A stretch of DNA of 64,000 nucleotides from Sutterella wadsworthensis (GTDB lineage: Bacteria; Pseudomonadota; Gammaproteobacteria; Burkholderiales; Burkholderiaceae_F). The notes beneath the pieces were generated by a model, which did no database searches, was not told the DNA's origin, and saw only the letters and a list, made by a program, of their open reading frames with translations. The stretch is from contig NZ_QNRV01000001.1 in assembly GCF_003315195.1 (NCBI RefSeq), forward strand, positions 1-64,000. Direction: 5' to 3'. The translations under genes and the position numbers were made by a program. This document shows, piece by piece, positions 35,556 through 44,347 of this stretch. Numbering within the stretch: the stretch's first letter is position 1; each line of letters begins with the position of its first letter.

Positions 35556-37100
35556 ATGCGCAAAAGTCTTCTCTCAGCCGTCTGCGCCGTTTCCCTCGCT
35601 GCCGCTGCCATACTTCCTTCCGGCAGTCAAGCCCGCGGCATTACGGTGGCGGTTGGTTCGTCATTCACGACGCTAGATCCTTATCAAGCGACCGACCTGT
35701 TGTCGCGCACTGTCGCAAAGTCGTTCTACGAAGGGCTTTATAGTTTCGACAAAAATCTCAAACCAGTTCCTCAGCTTGCCGAATCGTATGAAGTGAGCGA
35801 GGATGGGCTGGTTTATACTTTCAAACTTCGTGACGGCGTGAAGTTTCATGACGGTACGGACTTTACGGCGGAAGCGGTGAAGCTCAATTTCGAGCGAGTG
35901 CTCAATCCGGACAATCACCTTTCACGCCGATCGTTCTTTAATTTCATCGGACGGATCGAAGTTGTTGATCGTCTTCATGTGAAGTTTGTCCTCAGCCGCC
36001 GTACGCCCGGATTTTTGCAGCGTTTGGCCAACGGCTCCGGACAGATGATTTGCCCGAACACAATCAAAACCATGGATGGCCGCGGGATCGCTTTTAATCC
36101 CTGCGGCACCGGGCCTTATCTTCTCAAGGATTACAACCCGAGTGAGCGCTTGGTGGTGGTCAAGAATCCGAATTATCGAGTAAAAGGGCTCCCTAAACTG
36201 GATTCCATCACTTGGCTCCCTGTCGCTGAAAACGCTTCCCGCGCTGCGATGCTGCGCACAAAGGAGGCGGCTTTCATTCAGCCGATGCCTGTCGAACAGG
36301 TCAAAGACATTGAGAATGATCCCGAGCTCAAGCTCAATGTGGTCCCGTCGATCATGATGAGGTATCTCTCAATCAATAATGCTCATAAGCCCTTTGACGA
36401 TGTGCGTGTGCGAAAGGCCATCAGTCTGGCCATCAATCGCGAAGCACTCTGCAAAGTGGCCTTCTCAGGCTATGCTCGGCCGGCTACGGGGGTTCTGCCT
36501 CTCCCCATTCCGTCTGCGGTTGACCTCGGCGTGCCGAAATATGATCCGCAGGAAGCTAAGCGTCTCTTGGCTGAGGCGGGGTTCCCCAACGGCTTCTCGA
36601 CGAAGCTTTGGTCGGGCTACAACAACTCCACCTCCAGCAAGGTGATCCAGTTCATCCAGCAGCAGCTCGCACAGGTCGGCATCAAGACGGAAACCCGTAT
36701 TCTCGAGGCAGGGCAGCGTGTGTCGCTGGTAGAGGCGAACAAGGTGCCGTCGGAGTCGCCTAATCGTCTCTATTACATTGGCTGGTCGAACTCTACGGTA
36801 GAACCGGATTGGGGGATGCGTCCGATTTTTGACTCTCGCGAAATGCCGCCCAAGCTTTCCAACGAGGGCTACTACAACAATCCTAAGGTCGATGAACTTT
36901 TCGACAAGGCTGTCAACGAGTCCGATCAGAAGAAGCGTGACGCTATTTACCGTGAAGTTCAGGAAATCTTGTGGGATGAGGTGCCTGTAGCGTTCTTGGT
37001 TTTCGAAGACAGCACAACGGCCTCCAATGTGCACCTGAAAAATTTCAATGCGCTGCCCGATACAGGGATGGAGTTTTACGAAGCGGAATGGGTGGAATAA
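35556..37100 (+). CDS. ABC-type peptide/glutathione-class solute-binding protein (family 5, GsiB-like)
   Basis: 514 residues. A Sec signal peptide (M-R-K-S-L-L-S-A-V-C-A-V then A-A-A-I-L-P, cleavage near S-Q-A-R) is followed by the family 5 fold: T-L-D-P-Y-Q-A-T-D, F-K-L-R-D-G-V-K-F-H-D-G, and G-T-G-P-Y. The overall pattern is closest to GsiB-type glutathione or DppA-type dipeptide binders. No permease or ATPase genes adjoin, so it must dock to a transporter elsewhere or act in another way. A strong terminator follows, so it is monocistronic. Confidence 0.88.
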   Translation: MRKSLLSAVCAVSLAAAAILPSGSQARGITVAVGSSFTTLDPYQATDLLSRTVAKSFYEGLYSFDKNLKPVPQLAESYEVSEDGLVYTFKLRDGVKFHDGTDFTAEAVKLNFERVLNPDNHLSRRSFFNFIGRIEVVDRLHVKFVLSRRTPGFLQRLANGSGQMICPNTIKTMDGRGIAFNPCGTGPYLLKDYNPSERLVVVKNPNYRVKGLPKLDSITWLPVAENASRAAMLRTKEAAFIQPMPVEQVKDIENDPELKLNVVPSIMMRYLSINNAHKPFDDVRVRKAISLAINREALCKVAFSGYARPATGVLPLPIPSAVDLGVPKYDPQEAKRLLAEAGFPNGFSTKLWSGYNNSTSSKVIQFIQQQLAQVGIKTETRILEAGQRVSLVEANKVPSESPNRLYYIGWSNSTVEPDWGMRPIFDSREMPPKLSNEGYYNNPKVDELFDKAVNESDQKKRDAIYREVQEILWDEVPVAFLVFEDSTTASNVHLKNFNALPDTGMEFYEAEWVE

Positions 37101-37149
37101 AGCTTTTTAAAACGTACAAATGAAAACAATCATTTAAGTTTTTCCACAC

Positions 37150-37185
37150 GCGCCGCAGCGGGTTATATCGCTGCGGCGCTTTTTC
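37150..37185 (+). terminator. Terminator of the binding-protein gene
   Basis: GCGCCGCAGCG pairs perfectly with CGCTGCGGCGC and is followed by five T. It separates the binding protein from the next flavoprotein gene. Confidence 0.95.
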
Positions 37186-37228
37186 ACTGCGTGATTGATA
37201 TTGGGATTCGTTCGCATGTCCACTTTAC

Positions 37229-37253
37229 TGATTTCAGGAGTATTCTGAAATCA
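37229..37253. promoter_or_regulatory. Perfect 9-bp inverted repeat upstream of the second flavoprotein reductase
   Basis: TGATTTCAG and CTGAAATCA are separated by seven bases, 48 bases before the start codon. As DNA this is a good dimeric-regulator operator. As RNA it would be a stem just ahead of the ribosome binding site. There is no dedicated regulator gene next to it. Confidence 0.5.
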
Positions 37254-37301
37254 AGCTCAAAGGTGATCATGAGTATCGCCGAGCTTTTAGGAGGATTCAT
37301 T

Positions 37302-39119
37302 ATGGTCAATATTTCACGCCGCAACGTATTGATTAGCACGGCTTTTGCCGGAATGACAGGATTGTCCGGCACCGCTTCCGCAGCGGCTGCTCCGTGCAGT
37401 GCTGCGATGCCGAAGAAATGGAATTACGAAGCCGACGTTGTAATCATCGGGGCGGGGGCTGTAGGACTTCCTGCTGCAATCGGCGCACGTGATGCAGGCC
37501 TTTCGGTGCTCGTTGTTGACGCTAATTACGATATCGGCGGTCATGCCATTACGTCTGGCGGCAATGTGCCGTTGGGCGGAGGCACTTCTTTCCAGAAAAA
37601 GTACGGTATTAAAGATTCGCCGGAATTGGTTTTTAAGGATTTGACAGACTGGTCGATCGTTGAGTCGGGCGGCATGCCGGACTATCGCTACAACGACCGT
37701 GCTGTGCAGCACGCGCTCGCTTTTAATATGGCCCCGGCGTTCGAATTCCTGCTTGCCAACGGCGTGCCTTTTGTGGATCAAGCGCCCGACAACAGCGGTG
37801 CACATGCCGTTGGGCTCAGCGCTCGGCGCGAGCACCATACGCTCTGGTTCAAAGGTCAGTCCGCGGAAAGCCCTGCCGGCGCCGGCGGAACACTCCTTAT
37901 GCGCAGTCTTGAGGCTTCGGCAAGAAAGAAGGGAGTTCAGTTTCTGCTCAACTATCACATGGATGAACTCTACAGAGAGGCTGAGGGGGACCGCCGAGTG
38001 GTTGGACTGAAGGCGCATTATTCACCTAAAGTCAATCCGGAAACCGGAAAGCCGCTCTCGAGCTTTAAGAGTGAAGGGAATATTTCGGAAACCTCTGAAA
38101 CTATCGTCGTTCACGCTAAGAAAGCGCTTGTCATCGCGACGGGCGGCAATGCCGGCAACGTCGAGTTCCGGCGTATTTTTGATCCGCGTCTGACGGCCGA
38201 ATATGCCAATGCCGCGGAAGAATATTCGCCGCAGGATGCTTCGGGCGAATTGGCGGCAATGGCCATCGGCGCATCGCTTTGGGGAACTGCAAATCAGGCG
38301 ATGGATCGCAACGGCTCACTCAGAAAACGCCCGCTGGTGGGTGTCCGCACCAACTATATTCGCTGGACCCCAAAGTCTCCGCTCTATCCGCTTATTAAGC
38401 ACTCAGGGCTCAACATTCGTGACTGGCAGGATGCGATTATTGTCAACCAGGTCGGCAAGCGCTTTTACAACGAACTCGAGAGCGGCTATCCGAATGGTTC
38501 CCATGAAGGCTTCTTTAAGGACGGGAAACCGTATGTGCACGGCGATTGGCGCAACACCACGCGTAAACCATTCCGTCCGCGCAACTACATTGATGCTGCG
38601 CTAGCCCTCAATGAGGGTTCCGCTGAACCCGATTTCTCCGCGGGTCCGCAGTGGGCGATCTTCGACGCAAAAGCGCTTGAACGCGAAAACATTACGCTGA
38701 CGCCGGGAATCTGTGATCCGGAACTTTTCTTTGAAGCGGATACGCTTGAAGCCTTGGCCGCCAAGATCAATACGTCGCCTTGGCAGAAGTGGAAGATGGA
38801 CGGCAAGGTGCTTGCCGAAAGTGTTGCTCGCTACAACACCTTTGTGAAGGCAGGCAAAGACGAGGATTTCGATAAGCCCGCGCCGCAGTATGCAATTGAA
38901 ACGGGGCCCTTCTATGCAGCTTGGGCTACTTTCGCCGTCCATGATTCTTACGCGGGTCTGCGCATCGATAAGGACTGCCGTGTGGTTGACCTCTCTGGGA
39001 AGCCCATTGCGGGTCTCTGGTGCGGCGGCGAATCCGCCGGCGGTTCTTCGCAGCACGGCCTCGGGCGCTGCATCACGCAGGGATACATCATCGGTCAGCG
39101 TGTGGCAGCCTTGAAATAA
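37302..39119 (+). CDS. Second Tat-exported FAD-dependent flavoprotein reductase, without its own cytochrome
   Basis: 605 residues, clearly paralogous to the reductase near the left of the window. It shares V-D-A-N-Y-D-I-G-G-H-A-I, the K-K-Y-G-I-K-D-S-P-E block and the C-terminal G-G-S-S-Q-H-G-L-G-R. The Tat motif is S-R-R-N-V-L (5-10) and the FAD motif G-A-G-A-V-G (50-55). AGGAGG seven bases before the ATG fixes the start. No haem gene follows; it would have to share an electron donor, possibly the cytochrome made by the other operon. Divergent residues around the substrate site (for example V-H-D-S-Y-A-G versus L-H-D-C-Y-C-G) suggest a different acceptor. Confidence 0.9.
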   Translation: MVNISRRNVLISTAFAGMTGLSGTASAAAAPCSAAMPKKWNYEADVVIIGAGAVGLPAAIGARDAGLSVLVVDANYDIGGHAITSGGNVPLGGGTSFQKKYGIKDSPELVFKDLTDWSIVESGGMPDYRYNDRAVQHALAFNMAPAFEFLLANGVPFVDQAPDNSGAHAVGLSARREHHTLWFKGQSAESPAGAGGTLLMRSLEASARKKGVQFLLNYHMDELYREAEGDRRVVGLKAHYSPKVNPETGKPLSSFKSEGNISETSETIVVHAKKALVIATGGNAGNVEFRRIFDPRLTAEYANAAEEYSPQDASGELAAMAIGASLWGTANQAMDRNGSLRKRPLVGVRTNYIRWTPKSPLYPLIKHSGLNIRDWQDAIIVNQVGKRFYNELESGYPNGSHEGFFKDGKPYVHGDWRNTTRKPFRPRNYIDAALALNEGSAEPDFSAGPQWAIFDAKALERENITLTPGICDPELFFEADTLEALAAKINTSPWQKWKMDGKVLAESVARYNTFVKAGKDEDFDKPAPQYAIETGPFYAAWATFAVHDSYAGLRIDKDCRVVDLSGKPIAGLWCGGESAGGSSQHGLGRCITQGYIIGQRVAALK

Positions 39120-39173
39120 GCCTTAATCCACGTTGCGTTTGACTGTTCATTAAGGAGCAGTTGAATAAGCAAT

Positions 39174-39202
39174 AAACGGGCAGCCGCAAGGCTGCCCGTT
39201 TT
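39174..39202. terminator. Bidirectional terminator
   Basis: AAACGGGCAGCC-GCAA-GGCTGCCCGTTT is a perfect stem with a GNRA loop and T-runs on both strands. It serves the flavoprotein gene and the convergent aminotransferase gene. Confidence 0.95.
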
Positions 39203-39222
39203 AATGGGCGGCGTGAGAAGAA

Positions 39223-40398
39223 TCAGCCGAGCAGGGCGCAGCGGCGAGCTGCGGCGGCTTCAATACGCTGGAGTGCCGTTTCGAGCGTGCTTCTCGGACA
39301 GGCGGTATTCAGACGCATGTGCTGTTCACCGCCCGGACCGAAGCTTTCGCCGGGGTTGAGCGCGACTTTGGCTTCCTTGACGAAAAATTCACTGAGTTCA
39401 GTCTGGGTTTTAAAACCAAGTGCGCTGCAGTCAAGCCACATGAGATAGGTGGCATCAGGCAGGTAGGTCTTAATGGAAGGAATACGGGTGCGGAAGAATT
39501 CGACAGCAAATTCGAGATTCTTTTTCACATAGGCAGCGACTTGTTCACCGTAATCGTCGCATTCAGTCCAGGCGGCGGCAAAGGCGGTTTGACTGAAGAT
39601 GGAACGATCGGGCTGGCTCGCAGTGAGTTCAGCCTTGAGCTTGGCATTGAGTTCCGGGTTCTTGGATCCCAAAGACGCAGCGCGCAGACCTGCAGTATTG
39701 AAGGTTTTGGAAGGACTTGAACCCCAGACGGAGATGCGTGCGGCAGTCTCCGACAGCCCCGGCAGGAAAGCGTGTTCGCCCTTAAAAACAAAACCGGAAT
39801 GGACTTCGTCGGAGAGGATCACAACGTCATGGGCAGCACAGATTTCAACGAAACGGTTCAGTTCATCCGCTGAAAATACACGGCCGGTAGGGTTGTGCGG
39901 ACTGCAGAGCAGGAAGAGGGAACAGTCAGGATCAGCGGCGCGACGCTTAAAGTCTTCAAAATCCACTTCATAACGGCCGTTGACGAATTTGAGCGGATTC
40001 ATTGAGCACACGCGTCCGTTGGCTTTGGTGAGCTCTGTGAAGGGCGGGTAGATGGGGGTCTGCATGAGTACCTTGCCGCCCGGCTGAGTAAAGGCGCGGA
40101 TGGCAATGGCAAGGCCAAAACTCATGGAGGGGCAATAGTGGATTTCGGATTCACTGAAGGTGAAGTTGTACTTGCGCTGGCACCAGGAAACAGCGGCACG
40201 TTCGAGAACACCAGAGTGGCCATTGGGATAGCCAAAAACCTTCGTGTCGACAATTTTCTGTACGGCAGCGACAACAGGTTCAGGTGACTGGAAGTCAGAG
40301 TCTGCCACCCAAAGCGGAAGAACATCTTTTGGATAAGCCGTCCATTTGACGCTGTCAATCTGGGTGCGGTCGATAATACAGTCGAAATTGTATTGCAT
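39223..40398 (-). CDS. PatB/MalY-type PLP-dependent C-S lyase or aminotransferase
   Basis: 391 residues, fold type I. The Schiff-base lysine is in S-S-P-S-K-T-F-N-T-A-G-L; other family motifs are C-S-P-H-N-P-T-G-R and S-D-E-V-H-S-G-F. The N-terminus (W-V-A-D-S-D-F) is typical of PatB/MalY, which cleave cystathionine or cysteine conjugates to give a thiol, pyruvate and ammonia. It is monocistronic. Strict aminotransferase activity cannot be excluded. Confidence 0.88.
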   Translation of the reverse strand: MQYNFDCIIDRTQIDSVKWTAYPKDVLPLWVADSDFQSPEPVVAAVQKIVDTKVFGYPNGHSGVLERAAVSWCQRKYNFTFSESEIHYCPSMSFGLAIAIRAFTQPGGKVLMQTPIYPPFTELTKANGRVCSMNPLKFVNGRYEVDFEDFKRRAADPDCSLFLLCSPHNPTGRVFSADELNRFVEICAAHDVVILSDEVHSGFVFKGEHAFLPGLSETAARISVWGSSPSKTFNTAGLRAASLGSKNPELNAKLKAELTASQPDRSIFSQTAFAAAWTECDDYGEQVAAYVKKNLEFAVEFFRTRIPSIKTYLPDATYLMWLDCSALGFKTQTELSEFFVKEAKVALNPGESFGPGGEQHMRLNTACPRSTLETALQRIEAAAARRCALLG

Positions 40399-40507
40399 AT
40401 TATATTTTGCTGATGAAGGTTGAATGCACGGGCGTCAAAGCCGCAAAACATATTGGCAGAGGTTAGCGCAGCTATTCGCTGAGCGCCTTATGTAATTGCC
40501 TTATATG

Positions 40508-40550
40508 CAAAAAGAAACCCGCATGCGGGCTGGCGTCCATGCATGCGGGT
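40508..40550 (-). terminator. Terminator after the quinone reductase gene
   Basis: On the minus strand ACCCGCATGC pairs with GCATGCGGGT, followed by a T-rich tail (TTTCTTTTT). It closes the mdaB gene. Confidence 0.85.
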
Positions 40551-40575
40551 CGGCGGGTGAAGCAAGCTGAATATT

Positions 40576-41157
40576 TCAGGCGTTTTGACCGAAATGCTCG
40601 GTGAGGTAGGCTTCCCAGCGCTTGAAATCAGCTTCAATGGTCGGGTGTTTAAAAACGTCATTCACCATGAAGCTCGGATAGGCTTTGAGGCCGAGGAACT
40701 GCATGGTTTTGTGGAAAGGCATGAAGAGCCCGTCAAGCCCCTTGCCTTCGAAGAACTGCTGGGGATCAGTGAAGGCTTCCAACGGTGCATTCCAGGTGGT
40801 GGAAAGCACATAACGTTTATTGGTAAGGAAGCCGCCCGAACCGTATTTCTTCTCCGGATCGCTGCGCGTACGGCCGTCTCCGCCGCAAAGTTCCGGTGAG
40901 ACAAAGACATCGTCTTCATACTTGATGAGCTGCCAGGGCGTGGTCATCCACCAGCCCGGCGTTTGGAAGATCAAAACATCAGCTTCCAGAATCTTCTTGA
41001 CTTCGTCGGCAACGACATAAGGTTCGTTGAGATCGGTGACAACAACGCAGTGGCCGTGATGCTTGAGCGTACGCTCGGCAAGCTCAACCATTGCGGCCGA
41101 AAGCGTGCCGCCCTGACCATTGATGCGGCAGCCGGCATTAACGATGAGAAAATTCAT
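40576..41157 (-). CDS. mdaB: NADPH:quinone reductase MdaB-like flavodoxin-fold protein
   Basis: 193 residues. The flavodoxin-like start N-F-L-I-V-N-A-G, the central Q-T-P-G-W-W-M-T-T-P-W-Q-L-I-K and the late F-L-T-N-K-R-Y-V-L-S-T-T-W-N-A-P are characteristic of MdaB. The enzyme reduces quinones by two electrons with FAD and NADPH, which limits oxidative damage. It is monocistronic. Confidence 0.9.
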   Translation of the reverse strand: MNFLIVNAGCRINGQGGTLSAAMVELAERTLKHHGHCVVVTDLNEPYVVADEVKKILEADVLIFQTPGWWMTTPWQLIKYEDDVFVSPELCGGDGRTRSDPEKKYGSGGFLTNKRYVLSTTWNAPLEAFTDPQQFFEGKGLDGLFMPFHKTMQFLGLKAYPSFMVNDVFKHPTIEADFKRWEAYLTEHFGQNA

Positions 41158-41235
41158 GATGAGGCTCCATCAGCGAAATTCATTCGATGTCGAAAAGTAT
41201 AGGAGCTGGGCTCTTGTATGCAGCGTGCTCTTGTG

Positions 41236-42165
41236 TCACCTTTTGTTGCCGGGCAGTTGAGCGAGTACTACAGCTGCGGCCATCAGCACGCAGCCCAGAC
41301 CTTCCCGCATAGAGAGGACTTCATTGAGGATGAGCCAGCCGGAAATGACTGAGAAAACACTTTCCAGACTCAGAATCAGGCTCGACGTGGTGTCGTTCAT
41401 GCCGCGCTGGCCAACGATCTGCAGCGTATAGGCGATGCCGTTGCTCATGATGCCGGCCCAAAGCATGGCGGGAAGTGCAGTCTGCCAGCCGATCCAAGTG
41501 GGTGACTCCAGTGCCAGCATGGCGAAGAAAGCGAGGATCGAACCGCAGAAAAACTGCATCATTGAGAGTTCGACTGCGTCGACAAGCAAAACGTATCGTC
41601 CAATGACGAGAATGTGGAGCGAAAAGACCACCGCACAGGCAAGTACAAAGAGGTCTCCCGCTGCAATCGTGAAGCCTTCCGGCGGAATGCAGAGAAACCA
41701 CAAGCCGACCAGTGAAAGCGCGACAGCAGCCCAAAGGAGCGGACTGCCGCGGCGCCCAAGGAAGAGACTGATGATAGGGACGAAGACGATATAAAGCGCT
41801 GTGATGAAGCCAGACTTGCCTACTTCCGTATCGTGCACAAAGCCAAACTGCTGCAGCGATTCCCCGCCGAAGAGACAGAGCCCGCAGAGAATCCCGCCCA
41901 TTAACAGCGTACGGCGGTATTGCGGAGCCGAGCGCCTTGCGGCTTCAGCAGGCTTTTCTGCCGCCAAGCGTTTCCGCCGCAGCAGCACTATCGGGAGCAG
42001 AAAGAACGCCCCGAGGAGCATGCGGGTTGTAGTGAAGGTGAAGGGTCCGACGGAATCCATGCCAAGGGACTGAGCAACAAAGGTTGCCCCCCAAATCATG
42101 GCCGTAAGAAGCAGAATCGCCGACTGGCGAAGCTGGAAAAGCGTATCAGAACTCGATGACGACAC
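41236..42165 (-). CDS. EamA/DMT-family permease
   Basis: 309 residues with ten hydrophobic helices arranged as two EamA halves (T-A-M-I-W-G-A-T-F-V-A-Q-S and A-M-L-W-A-G-I-M-S-N-G-I-A-Y). It starts with GTG, with AGGA seven bases upstream. Members export amino acids or other metabolites; the substrate is unknown. It is divergent from the manganese-riboswitch gene. Confidence 0.85.
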   Translation of the reverse strand: MSSSSSDTLFQLRQSAILLLTAMIWGATFVAQSLGMDSVGPFTFTTTRMLLGAFFLLPIVLLRRKRLAAEKPAEAARRSAPQYRRTLLMGGILCGLCLFGGESLQQFGFVHDTEVGKSGFITALYIVFVPIISLFLGRRGSPLLWAAVALSLVGLWFLCIPPEGFTIAAGDLFVLACAVVFSLHILVIGRYVLLVDAVELSMMQFFCGSILAFFAMLALESPTWIGWQTALPAMLWAGIMSNGIAYTLQIVGQRGMNDTTSSLILSLESVFSVISGWLILNEVLSMREGLGCVLMAAAVVLAQLPGNKR

Positions 42166-42384
42166 GGAAGCGTCCTATAAATGGCAGTCCGACAGGGAAA
42201 ATGCCATTGTTTCGTTGAAAGCTAAAAAAGTCTTTAAGTTTATTCCTAATGGACGCAGGCTCGACAGAAAAGACAAATTTATCGTACAGCTGTATGCCGC
42301 TGTTGATATTGTGAAACACAGTTTTAACACCGCATCGTGAAATAGGTCCAAGAGTGGCAAAACCACGTCTGCGACGCTAAAATG

Positions 42385-42598
42385 CGAACTCTCTCCCACA
42401 GGGGAGTAGCCAGGGAGTCCGGCAGTCGTCCGGTCTCCGCCCGTCGTCAACATACTTGAGGAGCTTTTCCCCGCTTCTCATGGCGGCGGGGTGCATGAAC
42501 GACCGTTTGAGCCAGTTTTGACCGCTTCCTCCAAGAAATAATTGCGGCAAACGTCAAGCGGGCCGTTGAGCATCGGCAAGACCTGCGGCGCGACCTTC
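42385..42598 (+). ncRNA. yybP-ykoY manganese riboswitch
   Basis: The conserved internal-loop strands are present: GGGGAGTAGCC (42401-42411) and GGCAAGACC near 42575-42583. The diagnostic GTCAACATACT (42445-42455) occurs between them. The class binds Mn2+ and turns on exporter genes. It sits directly upstream of a GDT1-family exporter gene, the expected partner. The stretch from 42166 to here has no gene. Confidence 0.9.
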
Positions 42599-42616
42599 TG
42601 CATGAGTCTGTGTTGT

Positions 42617-42677
42617 GACGGCGTGCGGCAGGAAGGTACGCGCCGAGCAGGTTTTTCCGACCGCCGCGACGCCGTTC
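42617..42677 (+). promoter_or_regulatory. Possible expression-platform hairpin before the manganese exporter
   Basis: GACGGCGTGCGGC can pair with GCCGCGACGCCGTTC, a long stem ending 11 bases before the start codon. Such a stem would hinder ribosome access and could be the element controlled by the riboswitch. No ordinary Shine-Dalgarno is visible. Confidence 0.45.
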
Positions 42678-42688
42678 AGACCCCCCTC

Positions 42689-43267
42689 ATGTTTGAAATT
42701 TTTCAGACCACGCTCCTTTCCACGGGCGTCGTTGCCGCTGCAGAGATCGGCGACAAGACGATGCTGCTTGCCGTTTTTCTGGCTGCGCGCTTCCGCAAAC
42801 CCTGGACAATCATCCTTGGGATTTTTGTTGCCACCTTCCTAAACCATGTGATTGCCGGCGCTTTGGGTGCTACGCTCGCGAACTTTATCAGTGCAGACTT
42901 GCTGCGCTGGATTCTGATTGTTTCCTTCATTGCCATGGGCATCTGGATTCTTATTCCGGACAAGATCGATGAAGGCGGCAATGATGATCGCTTGCGGCGA
43001 TTCGGTGTTTTCGGCACGACGGTGATACTCTTTTTCATCGCTGAAGTCGGCGACAAAACGCAGGTAGCCACCGTTGCGCTTGCTGCGCGTTATCCGGCAG
43101 AAGCTTTCTGGGTGGTCTGCGGCACGACGCTCGGCCTCATGATTGCCGATGCCCCGGCAGTTTTCATCGGCAACAAACTCGCCGAAAAGATTTCGATGAA
43201 GCTGATGCGCCAGATTGCGGCTGCAGTCTTTTTCATCCTTGCTGTTGTTGCATATTTGGAAGCCTAA
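42689..43267 (+). CDS. GDT1/TMEM165-family (UPF0016, MntX-like) manganese exporter
   Basis: 192 residues with six helices in two inverted halves. Each half carries the family motif: A-A-E-I-G-D-K-T and I-A-E-V-G-D-K-T. The acidic residues form the cation site. Bacterial members act as Mn2+ exporters, and the riboswitch upstream supports this. The ATG at 42689 starts right at the first helix; the longer open frame upstream is riboswitch DNA. Confidence 0.92.
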   Translation: MFEIFQTTLLSTGVVAAAEIGDKTMLLAVFLAARFRKPWTIILGIFVATFLNHVIAGALGATLANFISADLLRWILIVSFIAMGIWILIPDKIDEGGNDDRLRRFGVFGTTVILFFIAEVGDKTQVATVALAARYPAEAFWVVCGTTLGLMIADAPAVFIGNKLAEKISMKLMRQIAAAVFFILAVVAYLEA

Positions 43268-43733
43268 GCAGTCCGATCACTGAAGTGACGGGGTTTTGAC
43301 TCTGTCAGGCTGTCGCTTTGCCGCTCCGCCTTGGACTGCTCCAAGGCAGGGCGGCGGCCGTTGCTGCTATACGTCATTTTCTGATGCAGCCAGTCTGCGG
43401 TCAGATCCGGCTCCGAAAACGCCGGAGCCCGCACTCCTTAGTCCCATTTCGGACTTCTCGCGGCTCTTTTGTGATGCCGATAGCAGAGCGGCGGGCAGTG
43501 TTCCATCCAGCGCCCCTTTGTCCACGCTCGATTCGGTCGTTTTGGAATAGAGCTGCAAAGCGAAAGGTTTGGCTCCTCGATCCGCCTTGGAGAGCCAATA
43601 TTTCTGCAAACATGATGGGACGATTGCCGCTACCATATCGCCCTATTCATCGAGCGCTCCTTTCTGAAGATTGAATAGGGGGCGGCGCATGCAAAGAACG
43701 TTCAAACGTCCATACAAAAGGGAGCATTCAGAC
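43268..43733. other. 466-bp region without a supported gene
   Basis: Several short open frames overlap on both strands, none with a ribosome binding site or recognisable sequence. Two hairpins stand out: CCTTGG/CCAAGG (about 43330-43347) and GGCTCCG/CGGAGCC (about 43410-43430). They may end transcription of the manganese exporter. Confidence 0.4.
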
Positions 43734-44273
43734 ATGGCCTTTAGAAAGATCATCAAGACCGGCGATCCCGATGACATCCGGACCGGCTTCGCCGGTGCTG
43801 TTTGGGACATTGTCAAAATGTCGTCGCTCATCGGCGCTTTTGTCGCTTTTTTCAGCGGTATGGTGCTCAAAGGCAAACTTCTCATGCTTGCTGCGGAGAG
43901 CTGGACTTCGATTTCGCTGGTGCTTTTGGTGCTTTTCCTTGCGCTCTTTTTGAGTCTGGGGGCAGTTCTGCTGCAGCTGCCCGGCTTGATTCATCGAAAG
44001 CGTGAGCATCAGGAGGCGCAGAGCCTTTCAGATACCCGCCTTGTTCTCTGGGTATTTTCAACTTTTGCCGTGTCGTGGTTCTCCACCTTTTTCTTTTCCG
44101 TGACCTCCGACATCACCGCCGAGGCGCTGCGCGGCTTTGGAATGGGTGAATATCTCTATGACTTTCCGGCCGCTCTCATTTTCTTTTATGTGGCAGGACC
44201 GGCCATTGTCGTCAATGTTGCGTTTGGCAGCTGGGTTCGAGGGAATATTCGCCGTCTGTTGCCGGAAGTTTGA
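43734..44273 (+). CDS. Four-helix membrane protein of unknown function
   Basis: 179 residues. Four hydrophobic segments are visible (L-I-G-A-F-V-A-F-F-S-G, L-V-L-L-V-L-F-L-A-L-F-L, V-F-S-T-F-A-V-S-W-F-S-T, and A-A-L-I-F-F-Y-V-A-G-P-A). I do not recognise the family. The ATG was chosen for GGGAG about nine bases upstream; two in-frame ATGs further up would add a basic tail. It ends at a bidirectional terminator. Confidence 0.65.
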   Translation: MAFRKIIKTGDPDDIRTGFAGAVWDIVKMSSLIGAFVAFFSGMVLKGKLLMLAAESWTSISLVLLVLFLALFLSLGAVLLQLPGLIHRKREHQEAQSLSDTRLVLWVFSTFAVSWFSTFFFSVTSDITAEALRGFGMGEYLYDFPAALIFFYVAGPAIVVNVAFGSWVRGNIRRLLPEV

Positions 44274-44307
44274 CGGTGTGTTGACACTGAACTGAAAATC
44301 TCTGCGC

Positions 44308-44342
44308 AAAGCCGCCGTATGCTTCATGGACACGGCGGCTTT
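44308..44342. terminator. Bidirectional terminator
   Basis: AAAGCCGCCGT and ACGGCGGCTTT pair around a loop between convergent genes, with short A and T runs flanking the stem. Confidence 0.85.
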
Positions 44343-44347
44343 CGCGT

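Noticed and set aside
43296-43674. Overlapping short frames after the manganese exporter
   Set aside because: They have no ribosome binding sites, overlap each other on both strands and look like translated hairpin DNA.
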